From NCBI GenBank assembly GCA_028288595.1, contig JAQBNK010000109.1, positions 1 to 34,162 on the forward strand: a stretch of DNA of 34,162 bases, read 5' to 3'. Positions 8,698-15,579 of this stretch are shown here, piece after piece. Position 1 is the first letter of the stretch, and each line of letters starts with the position of its first letter. Source of the DNA: Chitinophagaceae bacterium. GTDB taxonomy: Bacteria; Bacteroidota; Bacteroidia; Chitinophagales; Chitinophagaceae. Below the pieces are notes generated by a model. The model was not told the DNA's origin. It ran no database searches and saw only the letters and a list, made by a program, of their open reading frames with translations. The translations under genes were made by a program, and so were the position numbers.

Positions 8698-8725
8698 TAC
8701 TCATCTCATTATTCATTACTCATTT
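8698..8725. repeat. Short heptad tract overlapping the globin stop
   Basis: ACTCATC, TCATTAT, TCATTAC, TCATTTC run in register with period 7 and end in the stop region of the truncated haemoglobin gene (stop at 8720-8722). There is no clear inverted partner, so this is a weak or decayed member of the heptad class. Confidence 0.5.
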
Positions 8726-9097
8726 CTGATGAATGATTTTTATTTTCATAATAGTAGCGATTGATAGGGCTCGCTGCTTTGCAAGTTCGGCGTTAGTTCC
8801 TTCGAATAATTCATCAATTGTTTGGTTGAATAAAGATACCCATCGGTCAAAATGTTCATCTTTAAAAGGTGATAATTGGTGCAAAGCATGATGCGGCTGA
8901 ATTGCATTGCCTTTATATTTTCCGTTTGCGAAAATTATGTTTTCCCAGAAGTTAGCAATGATTGGTAAATGTGTTTCAAGATCTAAATGTGCCACTTCAG
9001 TAAAAAAGAAACCGATTAATTCATCGTTGAAAGCTTTGTCGTAAAAATGTTTGAGTAAATTTTCTATGTCCTCCCGGGACGTAATATCGGGTTTCAT
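8720..9097 (-). CDS. Group III truncated haemoglobin
   Basis: The 125-residue protein has the group III truncated globin pattern: FYDKAFNDELIGFFFTEV (helix B with the distal aromatic residues), DLETHLPIIANFWENIIF (E-helix region with the W characteristic of group III), YKGNAIQPHHALHQLSPF, and HFDRWVSLFNQTIDELF, whose histidine is the proximal haem ligand candidate. Such cytosolic haem proteins bind O2 or NO; detoxification of NO or peroxide chemistry has been proposed for relatives. No partner reductase is adjacent. Start at 9097 gives normal length. TAACTTTA (9102-9109), a one-mismatch -7 box, lies only 4 bases upstream, suggesting a leaderless message. The last codons run into a heptad tract. 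Confidence 0.88.
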   Translation of the reverse strand: MKPDITSREDIENLLKHFYDKAFNDELIGFFFTEVAHLDLETHLPIIANFWENIIFANGKYKGNAIQPHHALHQLSPFKDEHFDRWVSLFNQTIDELFEGTNAELAKQRALSIATIMKIKIIHQK

Positions 9098-9114
9098 TTT
9101 GTAAAGTTAGTTAT

Positions 9115-9163
9115 CGCAGAGGCGCAATGACGCAGCGTTTCTTTGCAGCATTGCGTCTCTGCG
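9115..9163. repeat. Tandem-inverted repeat between dtd and globin gene
   Basis: CGCAGAGGCGCAATG at 9115-9129 pairs with CATTGCGTCTCTGCG at 9149-9163 (14 of 15 positions Watson-Crick). It begins one base after the dtd stop codon on the transcribed strand and is followed by the globin promoter. The arms reiterate the CGCA(G/A) word imperfectly. Confidence 0.85.
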
Positions 9164-9164
9164 G

Positions 9165-9623
9165 TTAAAATAAATCCCTATTCTTAGAATCTATTATTAT
9201 CGTCACCGGCCCATCATTCAATAAACTCACTTTCATATCTGCGCCAAAAACACCGGTATGAATTGGCTTTCCTAAATCAGATTCCAATTGTTTGATCATT
9301 TTTTCATACAGGGGAATGGCGATATCAGGCTTACTGGCTTTTATGTAAGAGGGCCTGTTTCCTTTCTTAGTACTGGCATGTAAAGTAAATTGACTTACAA
9401 GTAAAAGATCTCCATCAGTCTCTCTCAAACTCAGGTTCATCACTTCATTTGCATCATTAAAAATCCGCATGTTTACGATCTTGTTACTGAGCCAGGAAAT
9501 ATCTTCACCGGTATCTGCATCTTCAATGCCAACCAGCACAAGCAGCCCGTTATTAATCTTTCCCGTTATAGCGTTGTTAACAGTAACGGATGCGATAGTC
9601 ACCCGCTGGATAACCACTCTCAT
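9165..9623 (-). CDS. dtd: D-aminoacyl-tRNA deacylase
   Basis: The 152-residue protein hydrolyses D-amino acids (and glycine on tRNA-Ala) from mischarged tRNA, protecting translation. It begins MRVVIQRVTIASVTV, and carries the two signature loops: LLVSQFTLHAST (about 75-86) and NDGPVTIIIDS near the C-terminus, the latter with the cross-subunit Gly-cisPro element that gives chiral selectivity. Length is normal for the homodimer. Its start codon lies 18 bases from the divergent start of arfB, so its promoter must overlap arfB or be very compact. The stop at 9165-9167 abuts an inverted repeat. Confidence 0.95.
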   Translation of the reverse strand: MRVVIQRVTIASVTVNNAITGKINNGLLVLVGIEDADTGEDISWLSNKIVNMRIFNDANEVMNLSLRETDGDLLLVSQFTLHASTKKGNRPSYIKASKPDIAIPLYEKMIKQLESDLGKPIHTGVFGADMKVSLLNDGPVTIIIDSKNRDLF

Positions 9624-9641
9624 AAATGTATCTTTATAATA

Positions 9642-10049
9642 ATGAAGTTAGATATTACACAGGAGATTCAATTTCAAACTGCACGGAGCGGCGGCAGCGG
9701 CGGACAGAATGTAAATAAGGTTGAAACTATGGTTGAAGGGCGCTGGAATGTTGATGATTCTGCATTAGTTAGTGATGAACAAAAAAGAATAATTAAAGAA
9801 AGATTGGAAAATAAAATTACTGCTGCCGGGGAGCTGCTTGTAAAATCTCAGACCGAAAGAAGCCAGTTAGGAAATAAACAAGAGGTGATTAAGAAAATAA
9901 ATCATCTGGTGAATTACGTTTTGATACCAAAAAAGTCAAGGATATCTACAAAGCCGTCCAGGGCGGCGAAAGAAAAAAGGCTGGAAAAGAAAAAAGAAAA
10001 AGGAAATATTAAAGAAGGCAGAAGAAAATTAAAACCAGGGGATTTCTAA
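9642..10049 (+). CDS. arfB: Alternative ribosome-rescue factor ArfB (YaeJ-like peptidyl-tRNA hydrolase)
   Basis: At 135 residues this is the short release-factor-like protein ArfB, which frees stalled ribosomes lacking a stop codon. The catalytic GGQ is at residues 20-22 within ARSGGSGGQNVNKVET; the C-terminal third is strongly basic (KKSRISTKPSRAAKEKRLEKKKEKG), as needed for the tail that threads into the empty mRNA channel. It lacks the codon-recognition domain of RF1/RF2. Start 9642 is preceded by TATCTTTA (9629-9636), a one-mismatch -7 box only 5 bases away, so the message may be leaderless. The stop overlaps the next start by one base (TAATG), so it is translationally linked to the mbnP-like gene. 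Confidence 0.93.
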   Translation: MKLDITQEIQFQTARSGGSGGQNVNKVETMVEGRWNVDDSALVSDEQKRIIKERLENKITAAGELLVKSQTERSQLGNKQEVIKKINHLVNYVLIPKKSRISTKPSRAAKEKRLEKKKEKGNIKEGRRKLKPGDF

Positions 10050-10786
10050 TGAAGAAAATCATCATTATTTTATTGTCAGGGTTTTTATTTACTTCTTTTC
10101 ATCACTCCTCCCGTTTTGTAAAAGCAAAGCATAAGCTGCAGCTTGTTTTTCATAACCAATTTTCCGGGAAGGAAATGATTGCTGATAGCAGTTATCAAAA
10201 TGCATTCGGGGAAAATTTTATTCTAAAAGGCTTTCGTTATTATATTTCTAATATTTCTGTCAAAGAGAAAAATGGCCGGCTGCATAATATATCAGCGAAA
10301 TATTTTTTGGTTGATATGGCTGATGATTCATCTCAAACAATAGAATTGGCAATAGATAAAAAAGATTTTATCGGCCTGCAGTTTATGCTCGGTGTGGATT
10401 CTTTACGTAATATAAGCGGAACGCAAACGGGTGTACTCGATCCTGCAAGAGGAATGTTCTGGACGTGGAACTCTGGTTATATAATGGCTAAGCTGGAGGG
10501 GATTTCCGGGGACTCAAAAGCTAATTCTCATTTAGTGACCTACCATGTCGGTGGCTTTAAAAAAGATCAACAAACCAACCGTGTCATCAATTTAAATTTT
10601 ATTGAAAGCCACGAGCTAGCCGGTAACATATTTCGTGTCGATATAAATGCAGATGCTGCGGCATGGTTTAATGGAGAGCATAAAATAAAAATTGCAGAGT
10701 ACCCGATTTGTCATAGCCCGGGTGCACTCGCGGTACAACTTGCAGATAATTATTCAAAAATGTTTTCATTAGCCGGAATCAGATAG
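10049..10786 (+). CDS. MbnP-family periplasmic copper-binding protein
   Basis: A 245-residue exported protein with a signal peptide (MKKIIIILLSGFLFTSF) and the MbnP-type core: VFHNQFSGKEMIADSS, FILKGFRYYISNISV, YFLVDMAD, IGLQFMLGVDSLRN, and the signature ARGMFWTWNSGY, with tryptophans at 138 and 140. In characterised MbnP proteins one tryptophan is converted to kynurenine by the partner MbnH, which then permits copper binding; which of these tryptophans corresponds is my inference. It is overlapped by arfB and followed 1 base later by an MbnH-like di-haem protein. No methanobactin precursor or biosynthesis gene is present in the window, so a methanobactin-independent role in copper handling is likelier. 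The near-identical signal peptide starts of this and the next gene are curious. Confidence 0.8.
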   Translation: MKKIIIILLSGFLFTSFHHSSRFVKAKHKLQLVFHNQFSGKEMIADSSYQNAFGENFILKGFRYYISNISVKEKNGRLHNISAKYFLVDMADDSSQTIELAIDKKDFIGLQFMLGVDSLRNISGTQTGVLDPARGMFWTWNSGYIMAKLEGISGDSKANSHLVTYHVGGFKKDQQTNRVINLNFIESHELAGNIFRVDINADAAAWFNGEHKIKIAEYPICHSPGALAVQLADNYSKMFSLAGIR

Positions 10787-10787
10787 C

Positions 10788-11840
10788 GTGAAAAAAATTA
10801 TCATCATATTAAGTTCATGTATTTTTCTTGCTGCTTTACTGGTAGATGCAGGGCGTATGAAATTGGTTTCCCCGGGATTTAAGACTACGCTTCTTTCATT
10901 TAACATTCCCCCAGGCTGGCCACAACCGGTTTACGATTTTAAATCTAATCCATTAACAAAAGAAGGATTTGAATTGGGAAGGAAATTATTTTATGATGGC
11001 CGTCTTAGTAAAGACGGAAATTTTTCCTGCGCCAGTTGCCATCAGCAGTTCGCTGCCTTTGCTACGTATGATCATAATTTTAGTCATGGTTTTGATAATA
11101 CATTAACCAGCCGTAATGCGCCCGGCCTGTTTAATCTGGCGTGGCAGAAAGAGTTTATGTATGATGGTGGAATTAATCATTTAGACCTTCAGCCCCTGGC
11201 ACCGATGACAGCAAAAAATGAAATGGCGGAAACCCTGCAAAATGTTTTAGATAAATTAAAAAGCGATAAAGATTATCGTAAAATGTTTAAGGCAGCATTT
11301 GGCGATGAGACAGTTAATACACAAAGAATGACCCGTGCTATCAGCCAGTTTGTTTTAATGCTGGTAAGCAGCAACAGCAAGTACGATAAAATGAAAAGAG
11401 GCGAAGCAGAATTTAACCTGCCAGAATCTTTGGGCTATGAAATTTTTAAACAGAAATGTGTTAGCTGTCACCAGGAACCTTTGTTCACAGATTTTAGTTA
11501 TCGCAATGTCGGGCTTCCCGCCGATGCTACTATCAATGATTTTGGCAGGATGAAAATAACCAGCGACCCTGCAGACTCCCTGAAATTTAAAGTACCAGGC
11601 TTACGAAATGTGCAGTTAACTTTTCCTTATGAACATGACGGGCGCTTTCAGTCTGTGATACAGGTGATGGAGCATTACCGGTCTGGCGTAATTGCTAGTG
11701 CTCAAACAGATCCGCTCGTGAGAAACAAAATGAAGATTTCAAATTACGAAATTGGTCAGCTGATCGCTTTTCTGAATACGTTAACTGATTCCTCATTCAT
11801 AAAAGATCCGAGGTTCGCCGATCCGGGAATGAGGCGTTAA
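10788..11840 (+). CDS. Di-haem cytochrome c peroxidase/MauG family protein, MbnH-like
   Basis: The 350-residue exported protein starts at GTG one base after the mbnP-like stop and has an N-terminal hydrophobic signal (KKIIIILSSCIFLAALL). Two c-type haem sites are visible: CASCH at 81-85 and CVSCH at 224-228, with the family segments PLTKEGFELGRKLFYD, LTSRNAPGLFNLAW, FMYDGGINHLDLQPL, FTDFSYRNVGLP and KFKVPGLRNVQLTFPYEHDG. Periplasmic members either reduce peroxide or, in the MauG and MbnH branches, oxidise a partner protein through high-valent haem. The tight pairing with an MbnP homologue suggests the latter, with tryptophan-to-kynurenine conversion as the candidate reaction. That specific activity is inference from gene pairing. 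Confidence 0.85.
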   Translation: MKKIIIILSSCIFLAALLVDAGRMKLVSPGFKTTLLSFNIPPGWPQPVYDFKSNPLTKEGFELGRKLFYDGRLSKDGNFSCASCHQQFAAFATYDHNFSHGFDNTLTSRNAPGLFNLAWQKEFMYDGGINHLDLQPLAPMTAKNEMAETLQNVLDKLKSDKDYRKMFKAAFGDETVNTQRMTRAISQFVLMLVSSNSKYDKMKRGEAEFNLPESLGYEIFKQKCVSCHQEPLFTDFSYRNVGLPADATINDFGRMKITSDPADSLKFKVPGLRNVQLTFPYEHDGRFQSVIQVMEHYRSGVIASAQTDPLVRNKMKISNYEIGQLIAFLNTLTDSSFIKDPRFADPGMRR

Positions 11841-11899
11841 CAGTTGGTATTAAAATAATTGGCATTGCATTCGCTATTTTAGCACAACAATTTATCACC

Positions 11900-13399
11900 T
11901 TGAGCGGACTAAAACAATTAGCAGGTCAAACCATGTGGTACGGCGTAAGCAGTATCGCCGCGAGGTTTATTAGTTATGCACTAACACCTTATATAACCGC
12001 AGTTGTTTCCCCTCAAGACTATGGCCGCATTGGAATCGCTTATGCGTTCATTTCATTGATGAATATTTTTTTTACTTATGGAATGGAAACGGGCTACTTC
12101 AGGTTTGTTCAAAGACAGGAAAGATTAAATTCAGTAAACGATACTGCTACGACTTCTTTAGTTGTAACATCTGTTATACTTTTTTTTGTATTGTGGATGG
12201 GTAGCAATGGAATCGCTAATGTATTATCTCTTCAGGATTTTCCTTCAATTGTTAAATATTGTGTTGTAATCATAGCTCTGGATGCCATAACTACTATTCC
12301 ATTTGCAAGGCTAAGACAGGAAGGAAGGCCAAAATTATTTGCGTTTATAAGAGTGACAGGAATATTTATCAATATAGGGTTAACTATATTTTTTCTGACT
12401 TATTGCAGAAAAGCAGTAGCTGCAGATTCCCAGAGTTGGTTGAATAAAATATATGACCCCCACGCTAATCCGGTAATATATATTCTTATTGCCAATATTG
12501 CACAAGCTGCTTTTGCGGTATTAGTATTGAGTCCGAAACTCATCCCAAAAAAATGGAAATTTGACTGGGGGCTTTGGCGTGAAATGATGATCTATGCGTT
12601 ACCAATGCTGATAGCAGGTTTGGGTGGTATGATTAATGAAACGTTCGACAGGATTATGCTGGCAAGATGGTTGCCGGGCAGTCATGATCATGTTGTTGAA
12701 CAGGTAGGTATTTATAATGCATGTTATAAATTATCAATCTTGATTAGCTTATTTATACAAGCCTTTCGAATGGGTGCAGAACCTTTTTTCTTTAAACAGG
12801 CTGAAGGGAAAAATGCACAGTATACTTATGCAAGGGTGATGAAATTTTTTGTAATCACAATTTGCCTGATGTTCCTGGTAGTTAGTTTGTATATCCCTCT
12901 ATGGAAGCACTTCATTCAAAATAAAAAAGAATGGGAAGGCCTTAGAGTTGTTCCGATACTTCTATTCGCTAATATGTTCCTGGGTATTTATTACAATTTA
13001 AGCGTATGGTACAAGGTCACAAGCCGAACTAAAGCCGGAGCCTGGATAACTGTTATTGGTGCATTGATTACGATAGTGATTAATTTTTTCTTTATCCCGT
13101 ACTTTGGTTATATGGCTTGTGCATGGGCTACTTTTTTATGCTATGGAAGCATGATGGTCATCAGTTATGTATGGGGACAAAAACAATATTATGTTCCCTA
13201 TTCAACAAAAAAATTGCTTGCATATCTTGGCATTGTAGCTATGCTGTACTTTATTCATAAGACGATTATATATTTTGTTCCAGGGCTAACATTCTCACTC
13301 GTACTGGCCACATTTTTAACTGGAGGTTTTTTCTTTCTGATTTTTGGGATTGAAAGAAAAGAATTCAGAAAGCTGCCTGTAATTGGCCGTTACCTCTAG
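11900..13399 (+). CDS. Polysaccharide/lipid-linked oligosaccharide flippase (MOP superfamily, Wzx-like)
   Basis: The 499-residue integral membrane protein has a dozen or more hydrophobic segments and the N-terminal Wzx-type signature SGLKQLAGQTMWYG followed by RFISYALTPYITAVVSPQDYG. Such proteins flip undecaprenyl-linked sugars across the inner membrane for cell-surface polysaccharide export. I keep the TTG start at 11900 because the GLKQLAGQT segment is conserved in relatives as I remember them; the alternative ATG at 11933 (MWYGVSS) would remove it. TATTTTAG just upstream is a poor -7 box. No glycosyltransferase or polymerase genes surround it, so it is probably a stand-alone exporter of a conserved Bacteroidota polymer rather than part of an antigen locus. 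Confidence 0.88.
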   Translation: MSGLKQLAGQTMWYGVSSIAARFISYALTPYITAVVSPQDYGRIGIAYAFISLMNIFFTYGMETGYFRFVQRQERLNSVNDTATTSLVVTSVILFFVLWMGSNGIANVLSLQDFPSIVKYCVVIIALDAITTIPFARLRQEGRPKLFAFIRVTGIFINIGLTIFFLTYCRKAVAADSQSWLNKIYDPHANPVIYILIANIAQAAFAVLVLSPKLIPKKWKFDWGLWREMMIYALPMLIAGLGGMINETFDRIMLARWLPGSHDHVVEQVGIYNACYKLSILISLFIQAFRMGAEPFFFKQAEGKNAQYTYARVMKFFVITICLMFLVVSLYIPLWKHFIQNKKEWEGLRVVPILLFANMFLGIYYNLSVWYKVTSRTKAGAWITVIGALITIVINFFFIPYFGYMACAWATFLCYGSMMVISYVWGQKQYYVPYSTKKLLAYLGIVAMLYFIHKTIIYFVPGLTFSLVLATFLTGGFFFLIFGIERKEFRKLPVIGRYL

Positions 13400-13451
13400 A
13401 CTGTGTATAATTACTGGATAAATGCAGGAACTGACCGAGCCGGTGTTTCAT

Positions 13452-13459
13452 TATTTTTG
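13452..13459 (+). promoter_or_regulatory. TAnnTTTG -7 box of the 91-residue gene
   Basis: TATTTTTG is a perfect consensus match 21 bases before the ATG at 13481. Confidence 0.5.
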
Positions 13460-13480
13460 TTGTGATAGAAAAAGTGTAAA

Positions 13481-13756
13481 ATGAAAAATACGCAAACAAG
13501 TCTTGATAAGCTGGGTGATATTTTAGGAGAAGCAGGATATGTGATCCGGTACGAACGGGGCACTTTTCAGAGCGGATGGTGTTTGCTGGAACAAAAACGT
13601 ATCGTTGTATTAAATAAGTATCTCGATACGGAAGGTAAGATCACTATACTAATGGAATTGATTCCGCAGTTAAATATTGACTTCGATAAGCTTACCCACG
13701 AATCTCAAAAACTATACGGCCAGCTATTAAAGAATTCTTCGGCTGAAACAGAATAG
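13481..13756 (+). CDS. Small conserved-looking protein of unknown function
   Basis: A 91-residue protein that I recognise only as a type common in Bacteroidota genomes, without a known role. It begins MKNTQTSLDKLGDILGEAG; the middle (VIRYERGTFQSGWCLLEQ) looks like two beta strands with a single cysteine, and RIVVLNKYLDTEGKITILME leads to a helical C-terminal half. There is no signal peptide or membrane segment, so it is probably cytosolic. It is preceded by a perfect -7 box and followed 17 bases later by the metallo-beta-lactamase-fold gene, which has its own box, so the two may be separately transcribed or overlap in expression. Confidence 0.75.
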   Translation: MKNTQTSLDKLGDILGEAGYVIRYERGTFQSGWCLLEQKRIVVLNKYLDTEGKITILMELIPQLNIDFDKLTHESQKLYGQLLKNSSAETE

Positions 13757-13761
13757 TCTGC

Positions 13762-13769
13762 TATTTTTG
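13762..13769 (+). promoter_or_regulatory. TAnnTTTG -7 box abutting the MBL-fold gene
   Basis: TATTTTTG ends only 4 bases before the GTG start at 13774. If active, the transcript would begin at or very near the start codon (leaderless). Confidence 0.45.
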
Positions 13770-13773
13770 AAAT

Positions 13774-14559
13774 GTGTCTTTTCCATCATTAACATTTACT
13801 TTCTTAGGTACCGGTACCAGTAGTGGTGTACCCATGATCGCCTGTACATGCGATGTCTGCAAATCATCTGACCAAAAAGATAAAAGGCTTCGAAGCAGTC
13901 TGATGGTGCAATCTGCAACTACAACAATTGTTATAGATACTACGCCAGATTTTCGTTACCAGATGTTACGTGTACATAACAACCGGTTAGATGCGGTGCT
14001 GTTTACTCACCCTCATAAAGATCATATCGCGGGGCTTGATGACATTCGCCCTTTTAATTATTTCCAGGGAAAGCCAATTAAAGTTTATGCAAATGAGCTA
14101 ACAAAAAAGACACTGCTAAACGATTTTTATTATGCATTCGCTGATCATAAATATCCCGGTGTTCCTGATATCCAGTTATTGGATATTAATAATAAAGAGG
14201 ATTTCATAATCGGAGATATTCCTGTGATTCCTATACTTGTCTGGCATCATAAGATGCCGGTTCTGGGATTTCGCTTTAAAGATTTTACTTATATTACAGA
14301 CGCCAATCGCATTGATGAAGCAGAGAAGGAAAAAATAAAAGGTTCTTCGGTGCTTGTGTTAAATGCGCTAAGGCACGAAGAACATATTGCGCATTTTACT
14401 TTGGATGAAGCAGTAGAATTGATTGAAGAATTGAAAGTGCCAAATGCTTACCTCACGCACATTAGTCACCAGTTAGGAAAGCATAAAGATGTTGAACATA
14501 AACTCCCTCCGCATATACGACTTGCCTATGATGGCATGCAGATAAGCGCTCCCGCTTAA
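13774..14559 (+). CDS. MBL-fold metallohydrolase, PhnP-like phosphodiesterase family
   Basis: The 261-residue protein opens with FTFLGTGTSSGVPMIACTCD and continues CKSSDQKDKRLRSSLMV. The GTGTSSGVP loop and CxCxxC cluster are typical of the PhnP branch, where the cysteines form a structural zinc site. The catalytic metal motif is HPHKDHIAGLDDIRPF (HxHxDH, about residues 79-84), with further ligands in the ITDAN and NAYLTHISHQLGKH segments. PhnP itself cleaves cyclic ribose phosphates in phosphonate catabolism; no phn genes are here, so the substrate is open and a general nucleotide phosphodiesterase is as likely. GTG start chosen because the only nearby ATG (13772) is out of frame. Confidence 0.85.
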   Translation: MSFPSLTFTFLGTGTSSGVPMIACTCDVCKSSDQKDKRLRSSLMVQSATTTIVIDTTPDFRYQMLRVHNNRLDAVLFTHPHKDHIAGLDDIRPFNYFQGKPIKVYANELTKKTLLNDFYYAFADHKYPGVPDIQLLDINNKEDFIIGDIPVIPILVWHHKMPVLGFRFKDFTYITDANRIDEAEKEKIKGSSVLVLNALRHEEHIAHFTLDEAVELIEELKVPNAYLTHISHQLGKHKDVEHKLPPHIRLAYDGMQISAPA

Positions 14560-14568
14560 CTGTTATGT

Positions 14569-15452
14569 ATGAAAAATTCATGGTAAGATTATTTGTATTT
14601 CTCAAAAGCGGAAAGAAGCGCGGTCATAGTATTGGTTATACTTATCACGGTAGTGATCTTCCTTCCTTATTATTTCCCAAAAAAGAAATTTATTCTACCT
14701 GTTGCGAAAGATGAGATGGCTATTCTTTCAGCAGATTCAACTGAGGGCAAAGAATATACACCGTATTTTAAAAGAGAGACAGATAGTTATCCTCGAACTG
14801 AATTACATCCGTTTAATTTTGATCCAAATACTTTATCAGAAAGTGGCTGGGAAAAATTAGGGATCAGAAAAAAACTCATTCCAACCATTTTAAAATATCG
14901 CAATGCCGGGGGTAAATTCTATAAGCCAGGTGATATTGAAAAGATATACGGGATAAAACCTAACGAAGCAAAAGCATTAACTCCTTTTATTACTATTACT
15001 TCAGGCCAGGAAGAAAAAAATTCTTTTGTAAGAAATGCACAACGAAAGATCACGAGACCTTTGGATATAAACATTGCGCCTGTTGAAGATATCTTAGCGT
15101 TGCTATGGCCGGATAAACGCATGACATACCGGTTAATTAATTACCGCGAAAAAACTGGAGGCTTTTATTCTGTAAATGAAATAAAACAGGTTTATGGTAT
15201 GACGGATACCGTATTTACTGTCATTTCTCCTTTTATTAAGATCGAAACATTGCCCGCAAAAAAATCAACCTGAATCTTTCCTCTGCAAAAGACCTCTTGC
15301 GAAATCCTTTTATTTCAAAAGAGATCGCAGAAGCGATTATTATTTACAGGAAACAGCATGGGACTTTTAATAATGTAAAAGACCTTAAGAAAATTGTTTT
15401 TATAACAGAGGAGGTTTATAAAAGAATAGTGACCTACCTTGAGGCCCCTTAA
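14569..15452 (+). pseudogene. ComEA-type helix-hairpin-helix protein, apparently broken by a nonsense codon and a frameshift
   Basis: The longest uninterrupted frame, from TTG 14593 to TGA 15271-15273, encodes 226 residues: a membrane anchor (VIVLVILITVVIFLPYYF) and helix-hairpin-helix repeats such as KLIPTILKYRNAGGKFYKPG and RPLDINIAPVEDILALLWP. Both ends look damaged. In the same frame upstream, ATG 14569 reads MKNSW, stop (TAA 14584-14586), then DYLYFSKAER, so the natural start was probably 14569. At the 3' end the A7 run at 15258-15264 is followed, in the -1 frame, by 62 open residues (INLNLSSAKDLLRNPF ... VTYLEAP, stop 15450-15452) that form a further HhH repeat. Rejoined, the protein would be about 294 residues. 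Relatives bind DNA, some in uptake, others are of unknown role. Alternative: TTG initiation plus slippage on A AAA AAA yields a functional protein. Confidence 0.75.
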
Positions 15453-15455
15453 AAG

Positions 15456-15486
15456 TTGGAGAAGTTATTTCTTACTCCTATTTTTG
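15456..15486 (+). promoter_or_regulatory. Promoter of the acyl-CoA dehydrogenase gene (-33 TTG, -7 TATTTTTG)
   Basis: TTG at 15456-15458, 20-base spacer, perfect -7 box TATTTTTG at 15479-15486. The predicted start near 15492 leaves a leader of about 90 bases, unusually long for this window, that contains the hairpin at 15518-15552. Confidence 0.5.
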
Positions 15487-15517
15487 CGATACTAACGAAT
15501 GTTCGCTTATTTTTTAC

Positions 15518-15556
15518 AACTGCTTAACCCGGTAGTACCCTGTTAGGCAGTTTTAA
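15518..15556 (+). terminator. Hairpin with T-rich tail before the acyl-CoA dehydrogenase gene
   Basis: AACTGCTTAAC (15518-15528) pairs with GTTAGGCAGTT (15542-15552), one G-T position, followed by TTAATTT. It ends 24 bases before the ATG at 15580. It may terminate the upstream HhH transcript or, if the promoter at 15456-15486 is used, act as a leader attenuator. Confidence 0.5.
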
Positions 15557-15579
15557 TTTAAAGAACTAATAAATAAGAG

